Both the position numbers and the translations under genes were made by a program. A DNA stretch of 9,878 nt from Gammaproteobacteria bacterium (GTDB taxonomy: Bacteria; Pseudomonadota; Gammaproteobacteria; Pseudomonadales; Azotimanducaceae): the NCBI GenBank assembly GCA_009840715.1, contig VXNE01000238.1, forward strand, positions 423-10,300. The letters are read 5' to 3'. Each line of letters begins with the position of its first letter. Position 1 is the stretch's first letter. The notes beneath the pieces are model-generated. The model was given only the letters and a program-made list of their open reading frames with translations, was not told where the DNA came from and searched no databases. Positions 1 through 5,745 of this stretch are shown here, piece by piece.

Positions 1-452
1 ACACCACGGCCGTGGGCTACGCCGGCGGCCTGACGCCCAACCCGATGTACGAGGAGGTCTGCTCGGGGCTGACCGGCCACACGGAAGTCGTGCTCGCCGT
101 GTTCGATCCGGAGGCGGTGTCCTATCGCGAACTCCTCAAGGTGTTCTGGGAGGGCCACGACCCGACCCAGGGCATGCGCCAGGGCAACGACGTCGGCACG
201 CAATACCGTTCCGCGATCCACGTGTTCGACACGTCCCAGCGCCAGGCGGCCGAAGAGACGCGCGACGCCTACCAGCAGGCGCTGACCGCGGCGGGTTACG
301 GCCGCATCACCACCGAGATCGAGGATGCGCCGCCCTTCTATTACGCTGAGCACTACCACCAGCAGTACCTCGCCAAAGTGCCCAACGGGTACTGCGGAAT
401 GGGCGGGACGGGCGTCGGCTGCGACATCGAACCGCTGGTCACCCTGGGCTAG
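1..452 (+). CDS. msrA: Peptide-methionine (S)-S-oxide reductase MsrA, C-terminal part (5' end outside window)
   Basis: MsrA reduces methionine-S-sulfoxide in proteins and free methionine, using a catalytic cysteine and thioredoxin-recycled resolving cysteines. The frame is open from the first base, so the GTG at 12 is an internal valine codon and not a start: it lies inside the family motif VGYAGG. Further family landmarks follow in order: NPMYEEVCSGLTGH, then WEGHDPTQ, then RQGNDVGTQYRSAI, then YYAEHYHQQYL. The catalytic GCFWG motif precedes this point in all family members and lies outside the window. The C-terminus PNGYCGMGGTGVGC carries two cysteines placed as resolving cysteines are in MsrA proteins of the E. 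coli type. Only 66 bases separate the stop from the Hsp70-like gene, which happens to be in the same frame, so co-transcription is plausible. The assignment is firm; the missing N-terminus cannot be judged. Confidence 0.96.
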   Translation, partial: TTAVGYAGGLTPNPMYEEVCSGLTGHTEVVLAVFDPEAVSYRELLKVFWEGHDPTQGMRQGNDVGTQYRSAIHVFDTSQRQAAEETRDAYQQALTAAGYGRITTEIEDAPPFYYAEHYHQQYLAKVPNGYCGMGGTGVGCDIEPLVTLG

Positions 453-518
453 AGCCACGTCTTCTTCCTGCCGGCCCGGCCCGGTCGGCGCGCACGGCTA
501 CGGCTCCTTTGCCGATCC

Positions 519-1943
519 GTGAGCCGCACGGGCATCGGCCTCGACTTCGGGACGACGAACTCCGCCGCGGCGGTGTTCGACGGCGAGATTGTGCGCCTGG
601 TAGGCCTCGAGGAGCTGTCGCCCATCATGCCGTCGGCGACCTACATCGACCGCGACCTGCAGACGTGCACGGGGCTCGAGGCCGTCGAGCGTTACGTTGC
701 GGACAACACGGGGCGCCAGGTCGAACTGGTGCCGGAGGTGATCGGCGAGGCGGCGCTTGCGCTGACCGGGGACCCGGGTGGCCGCGCCGCGCCGCAGTTG
801 CTGGTGCAGAAGGTGTACGGAGCGCCGGCCCTGGACAGCGGCCTGCGCGGGCGCCTGTTCCACGGCACGAAACGCCTGCTCGGCAACGCGGACATCCGCC
901 GGCTCTCGGTGTTCGATCACCCGTTTCGGCTGGTGGCGCTCACCACCCCGATCCTGCTGCGGATCGTGCGCGCGGTCGGCGCGGGAGGGGACGAGGCGAC
1001 CGCGGCATGCGTGGGCCACCCGGTGAACTTCGAGGGGCGCGGGGCGCATAGAAACGCCCTGGCCCTGGCGCGTCTCGGGGAAGCCTGCCGCTACGCCGGC
1101 ATCGGCCGCTGCCGCATGGGGCCGGAGCCCATCGCGGCGGCGCTCGGGTTTCTCCACGAACGGCCGGACGCGGGCGACCGTGTGCTGACGGTCGACTTCG
1201 GCGGGGGCACGCTGGACTTCTCGATCCTCGGGCGCGTGGACGCCGGGACCGGGTTTCGCGTCGTCTCCACGCACGGGATCGCCCTCGGCGGCGACCACAT
1301 CGACCGCTGCATCTTTCGCGAACTGCTGTTTCCGCTGCTCGGCCAGGGCGAACGGTGGCGCCGCCGCGGCGCCGCGCGCGAGATCGAGACACGGTTCCCG
1401 TTCGAGGACTACGAGGAGTTCCTGCTGAACTGGCCGGTGACCTATCTCCTCAACCAGAACCGCTACACCACCGCCGTGCAGTCGTGCATCGAGTCGGGCG
1501 GCCCGGCGCGGCACAAGTTCCGCCGCCTGCGGGAACTCATCCAGCAGAACCTGGGTTACCTCGTGTTCCAGGCCATCAAGGGGTTCAAGGCCGAGCTGTC
1601 GGCGGCGCCCGAGGCCGTGCTCGACATTCCGGAGATCGATGTCGAGGTGCGCATGACGCGCCCCGAGTTCGAACGCCTGATCGCCGAACCCCTCCGGGAA
1701 GTGGAACGCGCGGTGGACACGACCCTCGAGACGGCCGGCATGGGCGCGGGGGAGTTCGACGTCGTGCTACGCACGGGGGGATCCTCGCTGATTCCCGCGG
1801 TGCGGCGGATCCTGGACGAGCGTTTCCCGGGGCGGGTCGTCGAGCACGACCCGTTCACGAGCGTCGCCGCCGGGCTCGCCATCGCGGACTACTACGACCT
1901 GCCGGAGTTGTCCGAGGACAGCGCCCACGGCATCTTCGGGTAG
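519..1943 (+). CDS. Hsp70-family (YegD-like) ATPase without substrate-binding domain
   Basis: This 474-residue protein belongs to the actin/hexokinase/Hsp70 ATPase superfamily and most resembles the E. coli YegD type. Phosphate-1 motif GLDFGTTNS lies at residues 7-15 and phosphate-2 VDFGGGTLDFS at about 223-233. The adenosine motif RTGGSS lies near 416-421. VGHPVNFEGRG and GPEPIAAALGF are typical of the YegD branch. The protein ends about 50 residues after the adenosine motif, so the DnaK beta-sandwich and lid are absent. A segment at roughly 265-370 replaces part of subdomain IIB. The start is the only ATG or GTG between the preceding in-frame stop and the first motif. It is a GTG without a visible Shine-Dalgarno, so the exact start is less certain than the gene. 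It may be co-transcribed with msrA, which would fit a protein-quality-control role, but YegD function is poorly defined. It converges with the Nudix gene across only 7 bases. Confidence 0.92.
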   Translation: MSRTGIGLDFGTTNSAAAVFDGEIVRLVGLEELSPIMPSATYIDRDLQTCTGLEAVERYVADNTGRQVELVPEVIGEAALALTGDPGGRAAPQLLVQKVYGAPALDSGLRGRLFHGTKRLLGNADIRRLSVFDHPFRLVALTTPILLRIVRAVGAGGDEATAACVGHPVNFEGRGAHRNALALARLGEACRYAGIGRCRMGPEPIAAALGFLHERPDAGDRVLTVDFGGGTLDFSILGRVDAGTGFRVVSTHGIALGGDHIDRCIFRELLFPLLGQGERWRRRGAAREIETRFPFEDYEEFLLNWPVTYLLNQNRYTTAVQSCIESGGPARHKFRRLRELIQQNLGYLVFQAIKGFKAELSAAPEAVLDIPEIDVEVRMTRPEFERLIAEPLREVERAVDTTLETAGMGAGEFDVVLRTGGSSLIPAVRRILDERFPGRVVEHDPFTSVAAGLAIADYYDLPELSEDSAHGIFG

Positions 1944-1950
1944 GGCCCGT

Positions 1951-2550
1951 TCAGTCGCTGGGCTCGAACGCCGGGTCCAGCACCTCGAACAGGCTCTGCA
2001 CCATGCGGTAGGTCAGGCCCCACACGAAGTGGCGTTCGCCGAGCCGGTAACCGGGAAAGGGAATCGGTTGGCCGCCGATGGACTTCGGCTCGGTCGTGCG
2101 GTTGACGCCCGCATGCATCGGCGCGAGCCGGGTCCACACGACGTCGGCAACTTCGTGGCTCATCTCGAACGCAGGATCCCCCTCGATGGCGAACACGTAG
2201 GGCGCGACCAGCATGTCGATCCTGCCCGCCGCCCGGACCGGGCGCTGCTGCGACAGTTCCCCGATCATGTCCGAGGTCTCGATGACGAGCCCGATCTCCT
2301 CGGCGGTCTCGCGGATCGCCGCCGCAGCGAGGTTCGCGTCCGCGGGTTCCCGATGCCCGCCGGGAAAGGCCATGTCGCCGGACCATGGGTCGCCTTCCTT
2401 CACGGCGCGCTGGATGAAGAGCACTTCCGTGTCGCCGTCGTGCTCCCGCAGCACCACCGCGACCGCCGCCTGCCGCGTGTCCGGCCGGACGGAGAACCGC
2501 AGCGGCTCGTGCACGGAGAGCCGCGCCTGGATGTCGGCGATGGGGAACAC
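1951..2550 (-). CDS. Nudix hydrolase, CoA pyrophosphatase (NudL/NUDT7-8) type
   Basis: The 199-residue protein carries a Nudix box at residues 65-88, starting GGHREPADAN and ending in IRETAEEIGL. Its spacing matches CoA pyrophosphatases of the NudL/NUDT7 type rather than the strict MutT pattern. The preceding stretch FIQRA, DPWSGDMAFPGG (54-65) is the UPF0035-like signature of that group. The glutamates in RETAEE would bind the divalent metal. Family members cleave CoA or acyl-CoA to 3',5'-ADP and (acyl)phosphopantetheine; the exact substrate here is inferred. The start is a GTG at 2550 with no Shine-Dalgarno, facing the thioesterase gene across 20 bases. A CoA-cleaving enzyme diverging from a likely acyl-CoA thioesterase suggests a shared concern with acyl-CoA levels. 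No terminator is visible in the 7-base gap to the Hsp70 gene. Confidence 0.9.
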   Translation of the reverse strand: MFPIADIQARLSVHEPLRFSVRPDTRQAAVAVVLREHDGDTEVLFIQRAVKEGDPWSGDMAFPGGHREPADANLAAAAIRETAEEIGLVIETSDMIGELSQQRPVRAAGRIDMLVAPYVFAIEGDPAFEMSHEVADVVWTRLAPMHAGVNRTTEPKSIGGQPIPFPGYRLGERHFVWGLTYRMVQSLFEVLDPAFEPSD

Positions 2551-2551
2551 C

Positions 2552-2566
2552 GGGCTATGATAGCCC
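2552..2566. promoter_or_regulatory. Symmetric divergent -10 element / palindrome between Nudix and thioesterase genes
   Basis: The 20-base gap between the two start codons contains the perfect inverted repeat GGGCTA-TGA-TAGCCC. The plus strand reads TATGAT at 2556-2561, a good -10 hexamer; the minus strand reads TATCAT at 2562-2557. Standard spacing puts the start sites at about 2568 (plus) and 2550 (minus), 18 bases apart. The minus one would coincide with the first base of the Nudix GTG, and the plus one would lie 3 bases before the thioesterase ATG. Neither gene has a Shine-Dalgarno, in keeping with leaderless transcripts. No convincing -35 is visible on either side. A repressor operator is an alternative reading. 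Confidence 0.5.
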
Positions 2567-2570
2567 GCGT

Positions 2571-2984
2571 ATGTCCCTCGAATCCCCCGCCAACCGGTGC
2601 TTCGTCTGCGGGCCCGGCAATCCGGACGGTCTGCACGTCAGATTTCGCCTGGAGGATGACGTATGCCGGGCGGAGTTCGTCCCCGCCCCGAACCACGGTG
2701 GATACGACGGTGTTACCCATGGCGGGATCCTGTTCAGCCTGCTCGACGACGTCATGGCCAACTGGGTGTTCCTGCGTGGCGAGCAGTGCTTCACGGCGCG
2801 CGCCGAGGTGCGCGACCGCCAGGCGCTGCCCATCGGCCCCCCCATTCCCCCCGCAGGGCGTCTGCGCAGACGCAAGGGCCGCCTGGCGATCGTGGACGGC
2901 CTGGTGCTGCGGCAGGACGACGGGTCCGTGGTCGCCGAGGCGACGGGCAGCTTCATGATCACGGACCGTCCCCGCTTGGGTTGA
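2571..2984 (+). CDS. PaaI/THEM4-like hotdog-fold thioesterase
   Basis: A 137-residue hotdog protein. The N-terminus has the CFVCGPGNPDGL motif (residues 10-21) common to a PaaI/THEM4-like branch. The central THGGILFSLLDD segment contains His50-Gly-Gly and Asp59, nine residues after the histidine as in PaaI-type enzymes where that acid is catalytic. The expected reaction is hydrolysis of an acyl-CoA thioester in the cytoplasm; the acyl group cannot be read from sequence. Length is normal for the family and no signal peptide is present. The ATG at 2571 is preceded by no Shine-Dalgarno but by a -10-like TATGAT ending only 9 bases upstream, which suggests leaderless translation. It runs divergently from the CoA-pyrophosphatase-type Nudix gene. 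One hundred bases separate it from the next gene, which has its own promoter. Confidence 0.9.
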   Translation: MSLESPANRCFVCGPGNPDGLHVRFRLEDDVCRAEFVPAPNHGGYDGVTHGGILFSLLDDVMANWVFLRGEQCFTARAEVRDRQALPIGPPIPPAGRLRRRKGRLAIVDGLVLRQDDGSVVAEATGSFMITDRPRLG

Positions 2985-3015
2985 CCCGCGCGGGGGCGGC
3001 GTTCCGGTTCCCCCC

Positions 3016-3044
3016 TTGCACCCGCAGTCCAATAGTCCGATATT
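3016..3044 (+). promoter_or_regulatory. Probable sigma-70 promoter of the gbsR-like gene
   Basis: TTGCAC (3016-3021) resembles a -35 and lies exactly 17 bases before GATATT (3039-3044), a moderate -10. The expected transcription start is about 3051, the centre of the long palindrome at 3036-3067, giving a leader of about 34 bases before the GTG at 3085. The TTG here opens a longer reading frame, but I read it as promoter sequence rather than as a start codon. The region is visibly more AT-rich than its surroundings. Confidence 0.5.
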
Positions 3045-3067
3045 TCTGCCACGACAGAAATATCGGA
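3036..3067. promoter_or_regulatory. Long palindromic operator (13-bp perfect arms) upstream of GbsR-like regulator
   Basis: The arms TCCGATATTTCTG (3036-3048) and CAGAAATATCGGA (3055-3067) are perfect inverted repeats around the 6-base spacer CCACGA. The half-site ends recur outside: TCCAAT at 3028-3033 on the left (an AGTCC-AAT / AGTCC-GAT tandem pair, period 8) and ATCGGA at 3071-3076 on the right (period 9). Four half-sites are therefore arranged almost symmetrically. The site covers the predicted -10 and start point and reaches the Shine-Dalgarno. Autoregulation by the adjacent regulator is the natural inference. It has no T-tract, so it is not a typical terminator for the thioesterase gene. 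Confidence 0.72.
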
Positions 3068-3073
3068 ACCATC

Positions 3074-3079
3074 GGAGAG
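3074..3079 (+). promoter_or_regulatory. Shine-Dalgarno deciding the GTG start at 3085
   Basis: GGAGAG lies 5 bases before GTG 3085. The alternative in-frame TTG at 3016 has no Shine-Dalgarno and would place the palindromic operator inside the coding region. Confidence 0.6.
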
Positions 3080-3084
3080 CTGGC

Positions 3085-3693
3085 GTGGAAACCGAGGCGA
3101 ATCGAACTGGGGCGGCGGGGAGTATCGCGGACGCGACGGACGAACTGGCTCCGCTGCCGGAGCCGGTGGAGCGGTTCATCCTGCACTGGGGCGACATGGG
3201 CAGCCACTGGGGCGTGAATCGCTCCATCGCGCAGATCTACGCGCTCCTCTACCTCTCGGATCGACCGCTGGCAGCCGACGAGATCTGCGAGCGCCTCGGC
3301 ATCGCCCGCTCGGGAGTCAGCAACTCCCTGCGGGAACTGGTGGGCTGGAAGCTCATCTGGCGCGCGCCCGTGCGCGGCGACCGGCGCGACCACTTCGAGG
3401 CCGAGACGGACCTCTGGGAGATCGTCAAGCGCATCGCGGAGGGCCGCAAGGCGCGGGAGATCGACCCGGCGCAGCGCGCGCTGCGCGAGTGCGTGGCCGC
3501 TGCCGAGGCGGCCCCGCGCGTCAACGGGGCGGCGCTGACGCGGCTGGCGGACATGATGGCCTTCGTCGAGACCATGAATAGCTGGTACGAGCAGATGCTG
3601 ACGATGCCGAAGTCGAGCCTGATCGCGCTGATCAGCATGGGTTCGCGGGTGGTCCGCGCGCTGCGTCCAGGGAGCGGCGGGGCCCGGGGGTGA
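3085..3693 (+). CDS. GbsR/MarR-family transcriptional regulator
   Basis: A 202-residue winged-helix regulator. HWGDMGSHWGVNRSIAQIYALLYLS (residues 34-58) is the hallmark helix of the GbsR branch of the MarR superfamily. The recognition helix-turn-helix follows at about 62-86 (ADEICERLGIARSGVSNSLR), and the wing contains RGDRRDHF at 97-104. The C-terminal third is helical and probably forms the dimer and effector domain. GbsR of Bacillus controls glycine-betaine synthesis in response to choline, but most family members have unknown ligands and nothing here points to osmolytes. I chose GTG 3085 over the upstream TTG because of its Shine-Dalgarno and because the 23 extra residues would be encoded by the promoter and operator. 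Its stop overlaps the start of the epimerase gene (GTGA at 3690-3693), so the two are very likely one operon controlled by the palindrome upstream. Confidence 0.9.
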   Translation: METEANRTGAAGSIADATDELAPLPEPVERFILHWGDMGSHWGVNRSIAQIYALLYLSDRPLAADEICERLGIARSGVSNSLRELVGWKLIWRAPVRGDRRDHFEAETDLWEIVKRIAEGRKAREIDPAQRALRECVAAAEAAPRVNGAALTRLADMMAFVETMNSWYEQMLTMPKSSLIALISMGSRVVRALRPGSGGARG

Positions 3694-4613
3694 AACCGCC
3701 CCTGCGGCTTCCCGTCCCGGCTGGCGCCCGCTGGCTCGTGACGGGCGGGACGGGGTTTGTCGGTCGCCGACTCGTCGACGCGCTGGACGCGGCTTCCGTC
3801 ACGGTGCTGACGCGCGGCGCGGCGCGCACGGCATTCGGTGAACCGGTCCGCGTCGTCTCGGACCTGGCCGCCATCGCACCGGACCAACGCTTCGACGTGG
3901 TGGTCCACCTTGCGGGCGAACCGGTCGCCGGGGGCCCCTGGACGCCGGCGCGGCGCACGCGGATCCTGCGTTCCCGGCCGCGGGTGGCGGAACGGCTGGT
4001 GGGGCTCGTCGAGCGCCTCGAGGTCAAGCCCCGCGCCTGGATCAACGCATCGGCCGTGGGGTGGTACGGCATGCGGGGAGACGAGCCGCTGGACGAGACG
4101 GCGGAGGCGCGGGACTGTTTCAGTCACCGCGTGTGCGCGGCGGCCGAGTCGGCCGCGACGGCGGCGGAAGCGTACGGACTACGGGTCGTGCAGTTGCGCA
4201 TCGGGCTCGTGCTCGCCCGGGAAGGCGGACTGCTTGCGCAACTGCTGGTGCCGTTCCGGCTCGGTCTCGGCGGTCGCTTCGGCGCCGGGACGCACTGGAT
4301 GTCGTGGATCGAACGGGACGACCTGGTGCGCCTCATCGCGCACGCGGCGGGTGACGACACGCTTCGAGGGCCGGTCAACGCGACGGCCCCGAACCCGGTC
4401 ACGAACGCGGACTTCGTGCGCACCCTGGGTAGCGTGGTCGGCCGCCCGGCATTCCTCCGCATTCCGCGCCTGCCGGTGGAGGCGATACTGGGCGACCTGG
4501 CGCGCGAGTTGCTCTTCGGCGGACAGCGCGTGCTACCTGCCAGGGCGCTCGAGAGCGGCTTCGAGTTCCGGTATCGCGAACTGCGCGAGGCGCTCGCCTA
4601 CGCGCTGGAGTGA
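3690..4613 (+). CDS. TIGR01777 family (YfcH/SDR39U1-like) NAD(P)-dependent epimerase-fold protein
   Basis: A 307-residue extended short-chain dehydrogenase/reductase. The N-terminal Rossmann motif TGGTGFVG lies at residues 18-25. VVHLAGEPVAGGPW follows at about 71-84, and NASAVGWYG at 119-127 is the TIGR01777 version of the active-site strand and tyrosine region. The C-terminal 50 residues (LLFGGQRVLPARALESGFEF onward) are the DUF1731 domain. Length is normal. The family is annotated as nucleoside-diphosphate-sugar epimerase or cell-division-associated, but no firm reaction is known, so none is assigned. The start is a GTG overlapping the TGA of the regulator gene, with G-rich sequence before it. 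Translational coupling is likely. It converges with the selenoprotein gene, the two stops being 7 bases apart with no clear terminator. Confidence 0.92.
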   Translation: MKPPLRLPVPAGARWLVTGGTGFVGRRLVDALDAASVTVLTRGAARTAFGEPVRVVSDLAAIAPDQRFDVVVHLAGEPVAGGPWTPARRTRILRSRPRVAERLVGLVERLEVKPRAWINASAVGWYGMRGDEPLDETAEARDCFSHRVCAAAESAATAAEAYGLRVVQLRIGLVLAREGGLLAQLLVPFRLGLGGRFGAGTHWMSWIERDDLVRLIAHAAGDDTLRGPVNATAPNPVTNADFVRTLGSVVGRPAFLRIPRLPVEAILGDLARELLFGGQRVLPARALESGFEFRYRELREALAYALE

Positions 4614-4620
4614 CGGTCGG

Positions 4621-5703
4621 TCAGGACGCTGCGGCCAAGTCGTATCGAGCGGTCTTTTCGTGGTAGTCGAACCGGTCGATGCCCACGGCGGCGCGCAGCT
4701 CCTCGGTTGCCGGAACCACGTTGTCGTCGAGGGGAATCCCCGTCGCGTCGGCGACGCGCGTGATGCCGTTGAAGGCCGCGGCCACGGTGAGGACGTCCAC
4801 CATCGCCTGCTCGCCGAGGACCGTCGCGGCCGACTCGCGCAAACCGGCCAGTTCGTCCCAGCGATTGGCCACGGTCGCTTCCGTGAGCGCCCGGATCGTG
4901 TCCGAGTGCGGCACGCCGGAGTCGCCGTGGCCCCTTGTGACCGCGGACAGCTCGTAGGCCCTGTCGTCTCGCTCGCCGCTCGCCCGGAGCAGCATGGTGT
5001 GCGCGGTGGTTCAGTAGAAACACTCGTTCAGGGCCGACACCCGTGAGGCGATGAACTCGGCCTGCGCCTGGGTAATGTCAAGCGGGATGTCACGCAGCGC
5101 GTAGTGGGCACGGAACGCGAGGAAGAAGAGCGTCACGGCGCTCGGGACCAGGCCCATGGCCCGGCCGATGTTCGGCGCCCTGGGCATGCCGAACACGCCG
5201 TCGGCCTCGTCGACGGCCGTCAGCGGCACCCACGCGCCCGCGTCGACGACCGGCGGCCGTTCCTGGCCGGTCGGTGGACCGGGTTCCGGAGGCAGCGTGT
5301 CCGGTACGGGGAGGCCGAGGGCGTTGTGGAACGTGTCCACGATCACCGAGGTGCACACGACGGACACCGCCTCGATGTAGCGCTCGGCGGAAATCCCCGC
5401 GGCCAGTGCACCGTCGAACACCGATCGCGTCATTCGCGCGGGATCGGTCCGGATGCGATGGATCAGGTCGACCAGTGGTGTGGGCAAAGCGGTCGCGGCG
5501 TCGTGGGAGCCCTCCACCGCGTTCGGCGACAGGGCGTCCTTGCGCCGCCGGCAGAGTGCACAGTAGAGCGCGGCGCGGGCCTCTTGCACGATCTGCACGC
5601 GCTCGGCGGCGTCGAAGAACGCGCCGGGCCGGGCGATCAGGCGCCATGCCTCGAGGTGCTTGCGCGCGAGGTCCGCCCGCACGGGATAGGAGGTCTGGTA
5701 CAT
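4621..5703 (-). CDS. AhpD/carboxymuconolactone-decarboxylase-like selenoprotein (UGA read as Sec, CxxU motif)
   Basis: Read through one in-frame TGA (5013-5011), this is a single 360-residue protein. The upstream part ends SALNECFY; the TGA follows, and the same frame continues TTAHTMLLRASGERDD. With the TGA as selenocysteine the site is C228-F-Y-U231-T-T-A-H235, the CxxCxxxH redox motif of AhpD-like enzymes with the second Cys replaced by Sec. The protein appears to be a tandem: segment 105-134 (YIEAVSVV, LGLPVP) matches segment about 298-328 (MVDVLTVA, TGIPLDD), each closing a carboxymuconolactone-decarboxylase-like helical domain. Domain 1 has its own C48-A-L-C51, but no histidine at the corresponding place. 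A hairpin fitting the bacterial SECIS follows the TGA. The likely role is thiol-dependent peroxide reduction or disulfide exchange in the cytoplasm; the substrate is unknown. The ATG start at 5703 has no clear Shine-Dalgarno, with TATGCT at 5715-5710 as a possible -10. The alternative reading is a nonsense pseudogene or two ORFs. Confidence 0.82.
4975..4993 (-). promoter_or_regulatory. Candidate bacterial SECIS hairpin
   Basis: In the mRNA, GCUGCUC (nucleotides 18-24 after the UGA) pairs with GAGCGGC (30-36) in seven base pairs including one U-G wobble. The loop is CGGGC. U17-G37 adds a further wobble pair. The loop starts 25 nucleotides after the UGA and has a G as its second base, which fits the general bacterial SECIS model (short upper stem, small apical loop with G in the first two positions, 16-37 nucleotides from UGA). 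GC-rich sequence forms hairpins easily, so the fit supports the call but does not prove it. Confidence 0.6.
5011..5013 (-). other. In-frame UGA, predicted selenocysteine codon (Sec231)
   Basis: The TGA replaces exactly the second cysteine of the CxxC pair in the AhpD-type active site. Downstream the frame stays open for 129 codons, with protein that continues the family. The gene also ends in TGA (4623-4621); that one has no family sequence after it and is read as the real stop. Confidence 0.8.
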
Positions 5704-5745
5704 CGGAGCAGCATAGCAGAGGCCCGGCGCGGGACCTTCCGCGTG

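Noticed and set aside
470..489. GC-rich hairpin between msrA and the Hsp70-like gene as a terminator
   Set aside because: The stem includes a wobble, no T-tract follows, and such hairpins arise often by chance in this base composition.
498..1514. Long antisense reading frame across the Hsp70-like gene
   Set aside because: It is rich in Arg, Ala and Pro with no recognisable motif, typical of antisense frames in GC-rich genes. The sense frame has clear Hsp70 motifs.
2029..2958. 309-codon plus-strand frame across the Nudix and thioesterase genes
   Set aside because: It runs across two well-supported genes on opposite strands and has no family signature; frame shadow.
3036..3067. Palindrome as the terminator of the thioesterase gene
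   Set aside because: It is AT-rich, lacks a T-tract, lies over a promoter-like region and shows extra symmetric half-sites, all pointing to an operator.
3838..5046. 402-codon plus-strand frame across the epimerase and selenoprotein genes
   Set aside because: Low-complexity Arg/Ser/Ala sequence that crosses the ends of two convergent, motif-supported genes.
4621..5703. Two separate genes (5011-5703 and 4621-4995) or a nonsense pseudogene
   Set aside because: The ORFs are in the same frame, separated only by the TGA at the motif cysteine plus a few codons before the next ATG. Together they make one family-length protein. The downstream piece has no Shine-Dalgarno and would begin inside the active site. 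No other lesion is seen.
4985..5714. The 11-mer ATGCTGCTCCG occurs on the minus strand both just before the selenoprotein start (5714-5704) and in the SECIS candidate (4995-4985)
   Set aside because: No extension of the match on either side and no obvious mechanism; best treated as coincidence.
5721..5736. Hairpin with a bulged T between the AlbA_2 gene and the selenoprotein gene as a terminator
   Set aside because: Only six pairs with a bulge and no T-tract; too weak to call.
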